Shown here one piece after another: positions 54,431 to 64,000 of a stretch of DNA of 64,000 nucleotides. Made by a program: the position numbers and the translations under genes. The stretch is from NCBI GenBank assembly GCA_015179045.1, contig WHUZ01000045.1:62001-126000 (forward strand). The letters are read 5' to 3'. Each line of letters opens with the position of its first letter. Within the stretch, counting starts at the first letter, position 1. The DNA is from Kalaharituber pfeilii. Its lineage: Eukaryota > Ascomycota > Pezizomycetes > Pezizales > Pezizaceae. The notes under the pieces were generated by a model. The model saw only the letters and a list, made by a program, of their open reading frames with translations. It was not told the DNA's origin and made no database searches.

Positions 54431-54856
54431 ATATCGAATATGATAGGTCTTTAACCTTGTTACGGGTTCACCGCGACCGTAGTGTGGGCGGCCGGTGGAG
54501 CGCGCGAAAAGCGAAAAATGCAAGCGCATACGAAATGCGCATATGCGACGTAGGCGACAGCCGAGAGGCGCCGCAATCGCATAAATGAGTGCTATATGAG
54601 CTACGCAGGGGACTAGCGAGTATCGCTAGTCAAGTATCTTTTTGGCCTGGCGGACGGTAATTCTCTGCGTTTACCACCTCCGTAACAAACCTGGCCCGGG
54701 TATATGGGTCCCTGCCAGAGGCTGGTAGCCTGTATGCGAGGTTTAAGATTCAAGACTACTCTTAGGGGTGGCTGGTCTGGAGCTTTTTCAAGACTATCTC
54801 GAGCGGGACCTCTCCGGGCAGGCCAGACTGGCCTGCCCGGATGCAGGGGTATCGAC
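54431..54856. other. Mixed repeat debris
   Basis: GGGTCCCTGCCAGAGGCTGG..TGTATGCGAGGTTTAA near 54706-54746 is a worn B terminus without tail. A palindromic GGGCAGGCCAGACTGGCCTG stretch (54816-54838) recurs at 56.42 kb with the same flanks. Confidence 0.5.
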
Positions 54857-55009
54857 AGGGGGACGGCACAGGTCTTCAAATTGCATGCCAGGCTTATGCA
54901 TATGCATGAGAGGCAAGGTATGTAGACACTCCTACATATATTGGTTTGATAGACAGCATACATACACCTTGAGTCTAGTATGCAATCTGAAGACCTGTGC
55001 CGTCCCCTG
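54857..55009. mobile_element. ~153-bp MITE
   Basis: The ends GGGGACGGCACAGGTCTTCA (left) and its complement (right) extend to about 30-bp inverted repeats with two mismatches. No coding capacity. The right end abuts another element's TACTAGCC end. Confidence 0.75.
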
Positions 55010-55260
55010 TACTAGCCGAAAAAATCAGTATCCGGACAGGAAATAAATGCATATCATGCGATAAGCAGCATTTGGTCTAAACAAGCATATGTTACTATGC
55101 TTGGCTATGAGACTAGTCCAGTTCGTGATAGTCCAAATTTTATTATACGGACCGTCCTCGTCTGGTTCGATTGATGATAATGCCTCTGGTGAGTACGTGG
55201 TTTCTAACTTCCATAACAATCCGAATTTAAGTGCTTTGCATTTCATATTTTTTGTTTATT
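55010..55260. repeat. TATCCGGACAG-type element remnant
   Basis: TACTAGCCGAAAAAATCAGT then ATCCGGACAGGAAATAAATG and TTCGTGATAGTCCAAATTTT, the same order as at 53.96 and 56.5 kb. Confidence 0.55.
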
Positions 55261-55730
55261 AGCGTTGAAGACTTCTCCGGCATTTATGTATAGTGGTTAT
55301 CTATTACGAGTAATTAAACGCAAGAACACCAAAGTTTGTTACGTTGAAATGAAAGTGGCTAGTCTATGAGATCCTAACAAAAAAAGCAACAGCGGAATCA
55401 TTGGTGGCATAAGAACTCAAGTGATACCCATATCATGTCACCTTAGGATTCCGTAAATCGTAGCCCAATGGAAAACATTGAGCTGCGATGACATATTGCT
55501 CGCCCCCCAAAAGTAATTTAAGTGACCCACTTTCACTGGCACCTGGGCTCCCTCGCACTCTTCCGCTGACACCAGAACACTTCTCTCATCCACAAACACG
55601 AAGTACAGAAATGACAATGCGGCGCTGAAAAGATTTTGACGTTTCAACTGACTCTACATGCGGAAAGATTAGATATACGCCCCTGAAAGTACCTACCAAA
55701 AGGAAAAACGCCTGTGACATCTGAGCTTGA
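55261..55730. other. Gene-free stretch
   Basis: No recognised gene on either strand. Confidence 0.45.
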
Positions 55731-55961
55731 TTGGGGGGCAAAGGCCTAAGACGATGGAGACATAAGATAGGCAAAGCAGACAGCCCGGAGTGCCGGTGGT
55801 GCTGGAAGGAGGAGGAGACCACCTCCCACATACTAGCACGGTGCAAGGTATGGAAGAAGAAATGGCCCGGAGGGGAGGCGGACCTGATTAGACCCCCGAA
55901 GGGCGATCAGAAGGGTGACAAAGATGCATTGGTGGACATCCTGGAATGGGCGGGGCAATAG
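55731..55961 (+). pseudogene. LINE-A ORF2 C-terminal fragment
   Basis: KGLRRWRHKIGKADSPECRW by parts, CWKEEETTSHILARC, and an end LEWAGQ stop, as in other LINE-A copies. No 3' UTR terminus follows. Confidence 0.8.
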
Positions 55962-56084
55962 ATTCGGTTATATGCTTATTGGAACGTTTGGTTGTTTTGA
56001 TTATTCGCACTACTGCCATCAAGCCATGAGAAGTGCAAATGAAAGTATTACCACCAGTTCACTACTATTGTAGTGATGTTTCAG

Positions 56085-56412
56085 AGGCAGTTCAGGAGGC
56101 AGTTCGAGAGGCTATTGACATGCTGTTCAACGGGCTCTTCTAGAGGCTGCTCGACAGGCTTTTCCAGAGGCTGTCCCGGAAGCTATTCGAGAGGCCCTTT
56201 CAGAGGCTGTCAGTAATACTAATGGTGGCACTAATTATATAGCGTGATACCAATATATAGATTAATATTGATTGATACCTAAAATATGATAGTAGTAAGA
56301 ATACCCCTCGAAACAGCCTCCAGGACAACCTCCAGAACGGCCTCCTTAACAGCCTATCAAACAGCCTCGGGAATAACCTCCGGAACAGTTTATGGAACAG
56401 CCCTCGAGATAG
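56085..56412. repeat. Inverted array of a 15-nt unit, locus 1
   Basis: The left half repeats GAGGCTGTTC(C/G)AGA-like words on the plus strand (56085-56210). The right half (56305-56412) repeats the complement (ACAGCCTC..GGAACAG). The central ~95 bp are AT-rich. Another foldback-like structure. Confidence 0.75.
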
Positions 56413-56506
56413 CGGGACCTCTCCGGGCAGGCCAGTCTGGCCTGCCCGCATGCAGGGGTATCGACAGGGGACTGTAGACTACTTAGCCTGCCCGGTTGCA
56501 GAGGTT

Positions 56507-57300
56507 CTACGAGCCGAAAAATAAGTATCCGGACAGGGGATACTTAAATGCATATCATGCGCTATGCAGTAGTTGGCATAAACTAGCATATTTTCGTATG
56601 CTTGGCTGTGGATGTTTGCGACCAGTCCAAATTTCGTGGATAGTGGGTGCCTTCCGCTAAGGATTTATGTGAAATTCAAACCAAATTTTACCAGGGTACA
56701 TTTCCACCGCAAGCAGGGGGTAGTTTCTCTAAGCACTTGGACGTGAGTAAAATAATAAATCTAGAAAACTTTTTGTTATGCAGATATTTACACCTTAAAT
56801 AAGCCAGTGAACAAGCTGTCAATCCACTACAAAAGACAGCATGAGCTCTCAAGCTCCAAGAGAGAGGACTACGTCTTAAGAAACAGCAGTCAAGTACCAA
56901 TGTATCTAAAAAGAGAAAGAGTAGGAGGCTGAACTCTCAGTAAAAATTTTCCGCTGGAGGATAAGAATGCATTACTGGATATTACATATGCAAGCAGGAC
57001 TAGGTGCAAATGATGCAAATGTGAATTTAAATATCCTCTATATGGTATAGTTATTATAAACTATGCTACTTCAGCAGTAGTGTACTCTAACTAACTGCTT
57101 TTGAAATTTATTGTTTATTGTTTATTCAAGTGAGTATTTTGAAAGGAGGGGGGGGTACCCCTCTTTCAAAAAATTGTTTCGAACGCTCTACCAAACAATA
57201 AAACAGGGATACGGACCCCGGTTTTATTTCAAAGCAGGGGTTTGAATTTCACATAAATCCTTAGCGGAAGGCACCCAGTGTCCAATTTTATTATGTCAGG
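56507..57300. repeat. TATCCGGACAG-type remnant split by a 632-bp element
   Basis: GAGCCGAAAAATAAGTATCC to TTCGTGGATAGT on the left, GTCCAATTTTATTATGTCAG on the right. Uninterrupted relatives at 54.3 and 55.1 kb show the join. Confidence 0.6.
56645..57276. mobile_element. 632-bp TIR element with 3-bp target duplication
   Basis: About 38-bp perfect terminal inverted repeats starting GGGTGCCTTCCGCTAAGGAT. AGT lies on both sides (56642-56644 and 57277-57279). The related sequence at 54.30 kb (GATAGTGTCTAAATTT) is an empty site. No transposase. The 3-bp duplication points to a PIF/Harbinger- or CACTA-like mobiliser. Confidence 0.88.
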
Positions 57301-57308
57301 ACAGTTGG

Positions 57309-57357
57309 ATCGCCATAGCCCATAGGGCGGCACGCGATTAATGATATTAAAAAAAAA
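57309..57357 (+). mobile_element. 49-nt A-type micro-retroposon
   Basis: Starts at CGCCATAGCCCATAGGGCGG and ends in nine A. It sits in a TATCCGGACAG-type repeat. Target duplication not clear. Confidence 0.8.
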
Positions 57358-57544
57358 GGTATCCAGACTGCTGACATAATGACTTTGAGACTCGCAACAC
57401 CAACAGTCCTATACCTATATATCAGGACAAGGAAAATAGATATAAGTCCTCTACTAGGAATATAAAAATGGCACTGCAGGCAACCATGATAAGCACAGGT
57501 TCAGGCATTATAATGATCAAAACTTACTATTCTTTTAGGTTCTA

Positions 57545-57815
57545 AGATTTCGAGACTGCTCTTCAGGGCTTTTCTAGAAGCTTTTCCAAGGCTATTCCAA
57601 GAGCTGTTCCAGAGGCTGTTCCAGAGGCTGTTCGAGCTACTTTTTTTTTTTTTTTTTTTTATCACGTGACCCCGCTTGCAGCTGTTCGCCATGGCAGGGC
57701 CTGTTCGAGCTCAAACGGCCTCCGAAACGGCCTCCGAAGTAGCCTCCGGAACAACCTCTGGAAGACCTCCGGAACAGCCTCAGAACAGCTTCTGAACAGC
57801 CTCTGGGACACCCTC
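57545..57815. repeat. Inverted array of a 15-nt unit, locus 2
   Basis: AGAGGCTGTTCCAGAGGCTG words (57545-57638) face ACCTCCGGAACAGCCTCAGA words (57712-57815). The only sequence between them is a B micro-retroposon, i.e. it inserted at the symmetry centre. Confidence 0.78.
57639..57700 (-). mobile_element. 62-nt B-type micro-retroposon
   Basis: Flanked by CTGTTCGAGCT (57628-57638 and 57701-57711). Minus-strand terminus B starting at CCCTGCCATGG. Confidence 0.92.
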
Positions 57816-58388
57816 TTAAACAGTGCGCACTACCGATCACTGAGCTTCATAGGTGGTTTTCCGTGGAAGGGCTTACCTCATATCCTCAACACCTTTCACT
57901 TGGCCTGATGCGTTTCCTAGGAATTGGAAGGTCGCTCACCCCCTCGCAGGTCACCCTTCAGATGCCCGTCTTTTGTTCCCCAAACGTGAGTCATCAGAGT
58001 TCCACTGGCCGCTGGTCGACCGAATTCGCATCTGCAGGCCCTGATGAGCTTGAGCACTACGAACCCCCCGCCGAGCTCCGAGCCGCCTGGAGCGAAACTG
58101 CAATTCCGATGGCGACAGTGAACCCGTGGTATGTGACTTTGATCATGAGCCGTGGCAATTCAAAGCTGCCATGTACTCCACAGGGCCCAATCCGGCTACG
58201 CGTTAGAAGTATCTGGACAGCTGACATAATGAATTTGGGCCTATTATCCAGCAGCGAGAATGAACACTAGAACAAGGTAGTATATATAAGGACGGCAGGC
58301 AAAAAGGGTCAGGTAAAAACTCAAGTCTCATATTTAGTAAGATAATAATATTCTCATAGGTGCTGAAATAACCCCCCAGAAAAGAGTA
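57816..58388. other. Stretch with an unsupported ORF
   Basis: A 135-codon plus-strand frame (57863-58270) ends within a TATCTGGACAGCTGACATAA repeat piece, so it is probably not a gene. Confidence 0.4.
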
Positions 58389-58445
58389 TTTTTATTTTTA
58401 TTTTTTATTCTTTTTTTTTTTTTTAATTTCATTACTCGCATGCCG
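58389..58445 (-). mobile_element. 57-bp A-type micro-insertion
   Basis: Flanked by CCCAGAAAAGAGTA (58375-58388 and 58446-58459). It contains only the 3' half of terminus A (CGGCATGCGAGTAATGAAAT) and a T-rich tail. Confidence 0.92.
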
Positions 58446-58459
58446 CCCAGAAAAGAGTA

Positions 58460-59348
58460 GCTATTGGGGCCTACATTGAGATATTCGCATACAACATAGC
58501 CCAATATTGCTTTTATCAATCACAATAATATCTACAACAATGAAGGTACTTAAATCAATATGCGCTGACATCATTGAGAATGCAGTTTGAGAGCTTCACT
58601 TATGCTTCAGCTACAATTCTTGAAGTTGTGATAAAGTGCGGATAGGAGTACTGCCACTGGGGGTAGGTCACTACTGCTTGTTTTCATTGCCATCTTGTAT
58701 GCAGTTAAAATTATGTGTCATATTTTTTTGTGTAAAATTCATACAATTGTTCTGAGGACTGTTCGACAAAAAGTCATACCTACTTCACTTTTGGCTCACA
58801 TTGCGCATGCATAGCGCTTCTGAGTATTTCCCCTACCCCCGAGTACTATGCCGCCCGCCGTGCTGCTAAGTGGCCAATCCAGCACCGGGATACTGTGCAC
58901 AACCAGCACTTCCAGAACGGGGGAATTTTTCGCAATAGTTACTACAATTGATGTCCGCTTACTATAAACTGTGATGATGTTTTCAACATCCTGCGAAACA
59001 CATTCCGTACCTCAATTACCTATAATTATCGGAGGATCAAATGGTGTGGTATATGGAGATACCTGCTTTGGCACTAGGGAACCTATTCCTATCAAATTAA
59101 ATCGAAAGCGTTATGCGATAAGGTACGCGCGTGATCATGTGTACCAAGTTTGATACTGATATGAGTATTACGGGAGAAGTGGTGACTGAAACAAAATTAG
59201 TGATTTGAGTGTAATGGAAGAAAGCAGACTTGAGGGAACATAACATTCTAGGATAAACCAGGAATTCCAACTGAAAGAAAGAGGAGGAGTAGAAATTGGT
59301 ACCGCTACCCCATAACAAAGATCCAGCACCTTTGCTTCTCGCTCTGCA
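58460..59348. other. Gene-free stretch
   Basis: Nothing I can support on either strand. Confidence 0.45.
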
Positions 59349-59585
59349 GTGCAAGCCCACAATATGGAGTACCGGTACACCACTGGCGTTCGTTTGAATG
59401 CCCCTTCTTCATGCATGGCGGGATCGCTTCATTTCGGGCCCGTTATCCTGGTCAGGACTGCCACAAAGCCTTGCACAGCTTGCATAGATCATACGACTAT
59501 ATTTAGGCAGCTGAGTGCCCGCATCGAAATTCCAAAAGGAGATTTGCAGCAACTTCGTTCCCATAACTGGTTCCGCTCAGGTTAG
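59349..59585 (+). CDS. Small ORF, possible upstream exon
   Basis: A 78-codon frame with two cysteines (KPCTACIDH). It ends just before a GTTAGCGATAAC stretch. It could be an exon of the gene split at 59.7-60.3 kb, but no splice model is convincing. Confidence 0.22.
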   Translation: MQAHNMEYRYTTGVRLNAPSSCMAGSLHFGPVILVRTATKPCTACIDHTTIFRQLSARIEIPKGDLQQLRSHNWFRSG

Positions 59586-59691
59586 CGATAACTTAGGAGT
59601 ATGTGAGAATTCAACTGGAAAGCAAATTCGCTTGGAGGGTTGTCAACAATTCACAGCAACCAAGCGACTGTGAAACAGCCTTCTATTAAGT

Positions 59692-60340
59692 ATGTCACTC
59701 TTTGTTACTGCAACCTCCGGCGCCACCGCCCAGCCTGCTGGCGACGACCACCTGGCGACCAGGTACGAGGGGGTGGCGTACCCAGAAGGGCGCGGGGAGT
59801 GGGCGGACTTCGAGGGAAAGAAGTGGGTGGAACAACAGGAGAATGGGGAGGGGGTGGACATCCTGGAGCAATTGTTCCACTCTCTGAGGGCGTGAAGGGG
59901 AAGGGAGGGGTCCGGTTCTTTGTGGAAAACTTTCAGGAAACTTGTGTGTTGAGGCGGGGAGGGGGCGAATTCTCGTTTGTAGGTGGCGGCGGAGGAAGAT
60001 GAAGCTATTTTTATTGCCGCGGGAGGTGCGGCGGGGAGGGACGGGAATTTCGTATGTAGAGAAGGCGGTGAAAGGGTAGTCAGACATGCTTGCCTCCGAG
60101 CATCAAGGGTCTAGACCCAGGGGGCGGACAGCTGCAAGCGGGGTTAGAAAAAAAAAAGCCTGCTGGCGACAAAGTTTCCTACACAACATGTACCACCGTA
60201 CGAAAAGTGCACTGGACCTGCAAAGATCCGGCAATTCAGCTTATGAATGGCTGCGGTGCAACAGTCGGACACCCGGGAGAGTACAGTTCTGAGTTTGAAT
60301 ACAAAGAACCGTGGCTGGATTCTTCAAGAGGCAAGTGACG
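59692..60340 (+). pseudogene. Small Cys-containing ORF split by a LINE-B end
   Basis: Without the insertion 59746-60156 and one duplication copy, the frame starting MSLFVTATSGATAQPAGD continues KVSYTTCTTVRKVHWTCKD.. to a stop at 60340, 72 residues. Three of its four cysteine-region residues lie in TTC..WTC..NGCGA. Exact continuity at the target site suggests a host exon. A second frame is also open across the junction, so the reading is not certain. Confidence 0.42.
59746..60156 (+). mobile_element. LINE-B 3' end, 411 bp
   Basis: Flanked by AGCCTGCTGGCGAC (59732-59745 and 60157-60170). It encodes the ORF2 C-terminus (..NGEGVDILEQLFHSLRA stop), then the 3' UTR and a shortened B terminus (GACAGCTGCAAGCGGGGTTA) with poly-A. 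Confidence 0.92.
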
Positions 60341-61672
60341 ATCTTTTGCTACATGAGGTAAGGCAAACGACGATCCACCGGAATGTGGCGAGCGGCTGCG
60401 ATACATACTCTTCGTATAGGACCTGCCCTGTCGCTTTTCTGAACCTCCAAGCTCTTGGTAACTTTTTTCGCCTTGGCATCTAGCTTCATCTGCTAATTCT
60501 TTCCCTCCTCCGTGGCCACTAGAATACATCCACTCTAGTCAGCGTCTGGTTACGAGACTACATCCACTCCTCTTACCGCCCCATGTCTTCCGCTTTCCTC
60601 TCCGCACATTTGTGACTCTATGACGACACATTTATGCCTGCATGACGACATCATTTCAGTATACGTTCCTAAAACGCGCAGAACTTCCTCTTCGGAGTAA
60701 CCCTTATTCGCACAACCCCTTAATCCCATGCGGTCTCCACGCATGTCCTAATTGTTGTTGGGTATCGTATGCTGATGAGCTATGGATATCCATCCCAGCC
60801 CTGGCATCGTTGTGTGAGGGTACGCACAGGGGTCTGAGCTGCATTTGTGCTGGTGTATGTATATGTGCTTGCGTGGTCGGGACAGAGCTTGCCAATGGGT
60901 ACTGCAGGGCAGCACAGGTTCGAAGTTTGAAACCGGCAGCCTACACTCAAGAACAACGGATGGTGTGGAGGCAGATATGATGACACATGTGCAGTGGTCC
61001 TGGAGAACGCTGCGTCTTGAAGGTTCCGGTATTGTGGATGATTATGATGAACCCCAGAGGACCATGAAGGAATATGTGAATCCGTCGTAAGGAGTGGTGG
61101 GGCTGGCGTCATGGCAGCGTCTGCGCCCTAGCTACGTTTGCCGCGCTGTGTTGACGACTTGCTCACTCGTTACGCAAGACCAAGTATGCAAACTACATAA
61201 GTGAGCATTTTCCCACCAAGCCCTGCTTGGAGGACACGACGGTGCGCGTGATGCTTGAGCACTCCAGAGTGAGTGTAGAGACGAATTGCCAAGAGCAGCG
61301 GGCAAAAAATGCCTAACAGGGTACAGTATCTCCTGCCATGGCCCGAACATGGGGCACCGCGTCCTGGGCTGCTAGGTACCCGTATGGAAGCCAATTCCAG
61401 GCCCGCTAGGTTCCACGCGCAGTATCCGGCACAGCCAACAAAGTACGGGAACTAGCTATATTCTCGCCCTCAATGGGATTGTGGAACCTGTATTCCTTAC
61501 CACATGTACTTACCTACCTGCGGATACCGAACCAGGAAGTCCTTATTCTCCAAGAAGTGGTTTCAATTCGGTTGATCCCATCCAATATTCGTATCAATGG
61601 TTCCAGGTGCTGCGATTGAGGAATTCTGCAGAAGGTCGTGGACTGCAGTACCTCTCCTTGATGTAGATGTAG
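60341..61672. other. Stretch with several unrecognised short ORFs
   Basis: Frames at 60642-60980, 60845-61090 and 61481-61666 are open on the plus strand but unrecognised. If a spliced gene runs through here I cannot reconstruct it. Confidence 0.35.
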
Positions 61673-62007
61673 AGGGCGTGGAGGTGGAAGCTTGGGGAAA
61701 ACGACGGTCCAGAGTGTAGGTGGTGTGGAGAGAGCGAGGAGACGACGGACCATCTACTGAGGAGTTGCAGGGAGTGGAAGAGGAGATGGCCAGGGGGTGA
61801 GGAACACATTAGGCGCCCACCGAAGAGGGGGGAGGGGGAGAGAGACCAGATAGAAGTGCTGCTGGCGTTATTGGGGGAGTAGGGGAGGGGGGGAGGGGGG
61901 GTTAGTCAGTTTATTTTTGTCAAGTAACCTTGTTAGTCAATAGCTACGGTATCGCCATAGCCCGCAGGGCGGAATGCGATTAATGAAATAAAAAAAAAAA
62001 AAAAAAA
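61673..62007 (+). mobile_element. LINE-A 3' end, 335 bp
   Basis: Flanked by GATGTAGATGTAG (61660-61672 and 62008-62020). It encodes GPECRWCGESEETTDHLLRSC.. by parts, the ORF2 end, 3' UTR, an A terminus (CGCCATAGCCCGCAGGGCGG) and poly-A. Confidence 0.93.
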
Positions 62008-62020
62008 GATGTAGATGTAG

Positions 62021-62298
62021 TGAACAACTGTTTAGGGGTTGTGGAGCAGAGATCCCGCATACAGTAGCAAAATCTGGAGTAACTTCAATTGCGAAGCCTG
62101 TGGAAGAAAATACGAAAACGGATGGTCGCGCAGATTGCAGCTTGTTTGATGGCAAACACATCATACCAGAATGACAGAGTGCGGTGTCTTTACTCAGAAT
62201 ACGTGCCCCCAACTTCGACTGACATGCGACATGGGTTAACCTTCCATTCTCAAAGCAGCTCCTCCAGACAAGCGACCTTCTTCCATCCATAATCGCAG
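62021..62298 (+). other. Open frames right of the insertion
   Basis: One plus-strand reading (EQLFRGCGAEIPHTVAKSGV..) runs to a stop near 62175, and another (MRSLWKKIRKRMVAQ..) runs to 62292. Neither is recognised. The upstream frame AAIEEFCRRSWTAVPLLDVD stays open across the target site. Confidence 0.3.
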
Positions 62299-62828
62299 CT
62301 GTCCTGTTATGTAACCTACCTAAGGGGAAACCCGCCCGTGCAGTACGTGAACCATGAAGCTGCAGCTTCTTAAATGTGTGGGCTGATTTACATTCTGTAA
62401 GTCCTACTTCTATCTTTCACTACTATGAGCACTGTATGCGATTTCTTAATACATACTCTAATGGATATATTTATGAAACTAAACAGTTTTAAGAATATGA
62501 ATATAGAAATCATCGGCAAGTGGTAGATAAAAGCAAGTGGTAATTACATGTACTTTAGACTTTACTATTTTAAGTAATTTTTTTCTTGCTTACAATATAT
62601 AATTCTACCTAATTTGTATTAGTAGTATGTAACTCAGTTAGGTGTCTCCCACCATAATTTACCTCTCTTTAACTTAGGATAACTTTTTTACAAAATTTCA
62701 TAAAATTAGAACTACAACATAGATTGATTCTTTACTCAATTCTCTTTATATCTATGAGCAGTTTTAAATTCTTTTGATTTTTGTTGCATCGGTGATCGGT
62801 GTTGAAGTTTAGGATCAAAATGTGCCGG
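62299..62828. other. AT-rich gene-free stretch
   Basis: AT-rich, no coding signal seen. Confidence 0.5.
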
Positions 62829-63599
62829 CTAAAGGTGTCCCCAACTATAGCATCTCTCTAAAAGATGGTCTGTAATGCTCGGGTTCCATGTAGGGCTACC
62901 AGGTGCAGCCAAGACCATAACCCTGTCATATATGTATGCACTATGCAGAGAGTCGCCACCACCCCAGGTTTTCCCAGCCAGTTTGCGAGCAGGCCCAACC
63001 CGTTCGCGACCACCTGGCCCAATTCTCCCCAGCACGTGCAAGACCCACAGCACCCAGAGATCATTGGATTGGACCTTTTGACTTACTAATAGGTAAATAG
63101 GGCGACTTGGTCAATTTTGATTTTGCCACAACGACCTTGCCATGGGATGTGCAGCTAGACTTTGGCGAACTGCGCTCCTGCTGAGACGAGTCGGGGAAGT
63201 GTGTATGTATGTGCCGGGTCATTCTTAAAAAACGTTCCAATCGGGGCTGGCGCGGGGCCAGTGGCAACTGAATCAATGTTACGCATGGCGAGAGACATAT
63301 ATATAGATAGCCATTAACCCACCATACTATGCTCGACAGAGATCGTCCCGTTTGACCTGCACTACCACCTATCAACAGCATGAGGGTTCGTTGTCTAGCT
63401 AAGCTCTCATTAGAGAACTTTCGGTCGCAAACTATTGCACAGTGGCCGAATCCCGTTTCCAACCAACCATGCAACTTGAAGACAAGCTGATCGTACGATG
63501 TTGAAACTGAGAAAAGATGCCAGTAATTGATTGTCGTATGGTCATAATTAGTGGCTGTCGCCTCTGTACCGGCTGACAGTGATGGCCTGCTTCCTCATT
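62829..63599. other. Stretch with short unsupported ORFs
   Basis: Minus-strand frames 62829-63053 and 63061-63474 show no recognisable motif. Confidence 0.35.
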
Positions 63600-63654
63600 T
63601 TTTTTTTTTTTTTTTAATATCATTACTCGCGTGCCGCCCTGTGGGCTATGGCGA
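63600..63654 (-). mobile_element. 55-nt A-type micro-retroposon
   Basis: GCCTGCTTCCTCATT before and GGCTGCTTCCTTATT after form a 15-bp duplication with two mismatches. Minus-strand terminus starting at CGCCATAGCCC. Confidence 0.88.
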
Positions 63655-63734
63655 GGCTGCTTCCTTATTAGATACTAGTGAATTACTGGCTTACTTTTTC
63701 AACGGTTGCGAGCTTGGCCAACAGTCGATAGAGT

Positions 63735-64000
63735 TTTTTTTTTTTTTCTCCCTTATATCACGTAACCACGCTTATCGCTGTTCGCTATGGCAGGGCCCCT
63801 GGGCCAAAGACCTTGATGCTCAGAGGCAAGCATAAAGAAAAATCTCCTCTATCTACATGAGTCCCCACCTACACCCTCCACCTCTATGCTTTCGGGGAGT
63901 AGAACAGTTGCTCGAGGATGTTCACCTCACCATTCTCCTGCCTCTCCACTCACTTCCCTGCTTCACATTTTTCCCACCCCTCGGTTTTTTTTTCTTCCTC
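63735..64000 (-). mobile_element. LINE-B 3' end running off the window
   Basis: T run, TATCACGTAACCACGCTTAT..CTATGGCAGGG terminus B, a 3' UTR and then the ORF2 C-terminus on the minus strand (..NGEVNILEQLFYSPKA stop), matching the copy at 59.8 kb. The remainder lies beyond 64000. Confidence 0.85.

Noticed and set aside
61170..61394. Minus-strand ORFs at 61.1-61.4 kb
   Set aside because: No motif, no conservation within the window, and no plausible splice partners.
1..64000. tRNA or rRNA genes
   Set aside because: I looked for A/B-box-like and cloverleaf patterns and for rRNA-like stretches and found none I could support by eye.

Overview
The window reads as a repeat-dominated stretch of a filamentous ascomycete (Pezizomycotina-type) genome. 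The grounds are short GT-AG introns of about 38-150 nt with CTAAC-like branch sites, Tad1-like LINEs with an APE endonuclease, RT and RNase H, a Ty3/Gypsy fragment, pogo- and Mutator-like DNA elements, and a few intact single-copy-looking genes. Repeat-rich genomes of this sort are known from truffles and powdery mildews, but the species cannot be fixed from the sequence alone.

Layout. 0-15 kb: a three-member family of about 130-residue proteins (1.65, 4.1 and 13.5 kb, minus strand) on an old segmental duplication. The 3.0-9.7 kb copy was later hit by a 431-bp pogo-type MITE, a 4.3-kb LINE (LINE-B) and a LINE-A piece; the 12.6-14.5 kb copy preserves empty sites. 15-20 kb: an ORF1-only LINE relative, LINE-A, a decayed Ty3/Gypsy pol, a second segmental duplication (11.5-12.6 vs 18.9-20.1 kb) and a solo LTR. 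20-26.2 kb: four tandem minus-strand paralogs (three intact, about 115 aa), each with one ~62-nt intron at the same position. 26.8-37.7 kb: further LINE-A, LINE-B and ORF1-only copies, often nested, and a Mutator-like element encoding only a FAR1-type DNA-binding domain. 38.6-43.3 kb: a giant imperfect palindrome with about 2-kb arms built from tandem satellites (foldback-like). 44-48.7 kb: short DNA elements and tiny retroposons. 48.9-50.8 kb: an intact secreted type-B carboxylesterase. 52.1-53.6 kb: an intact RING-finger gene. 53.9-64 kb: layered MITEs, two inverted 15-mer arrays, and small ORFs interrupted by LINE ends.

The unifying theme is retroposition of two 3' termini. Terminus A (CGCCATAGCCC..GGGCGGCATGCG, then ATGATAT and poly-A) and terminus B (CCCTGCCATGGCG..GCGGGGTTACGTGAT and poly-A) occur about 45 times, on long LINE fragments, on ORF1-only elements, and alone as ~40-nt insertions flanked by 8-15-bp target-site duplications. 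Terminus A folds into a small hairpin, and two copies carry compensatory stem changes. Many solitary copies start at or within a few nt of the 5' foot of that hairpin. These look like ultra-short retroposons mobilised by resident LINE machinery and are the most interesting signal in the window.

Host genes are sparse. Only the carboxylesterase, the RING gene, the tandem ~115-aa family and two of the ~130-aa proteins look intact. Most remaining open frames are repeat-derived or unrecognised.
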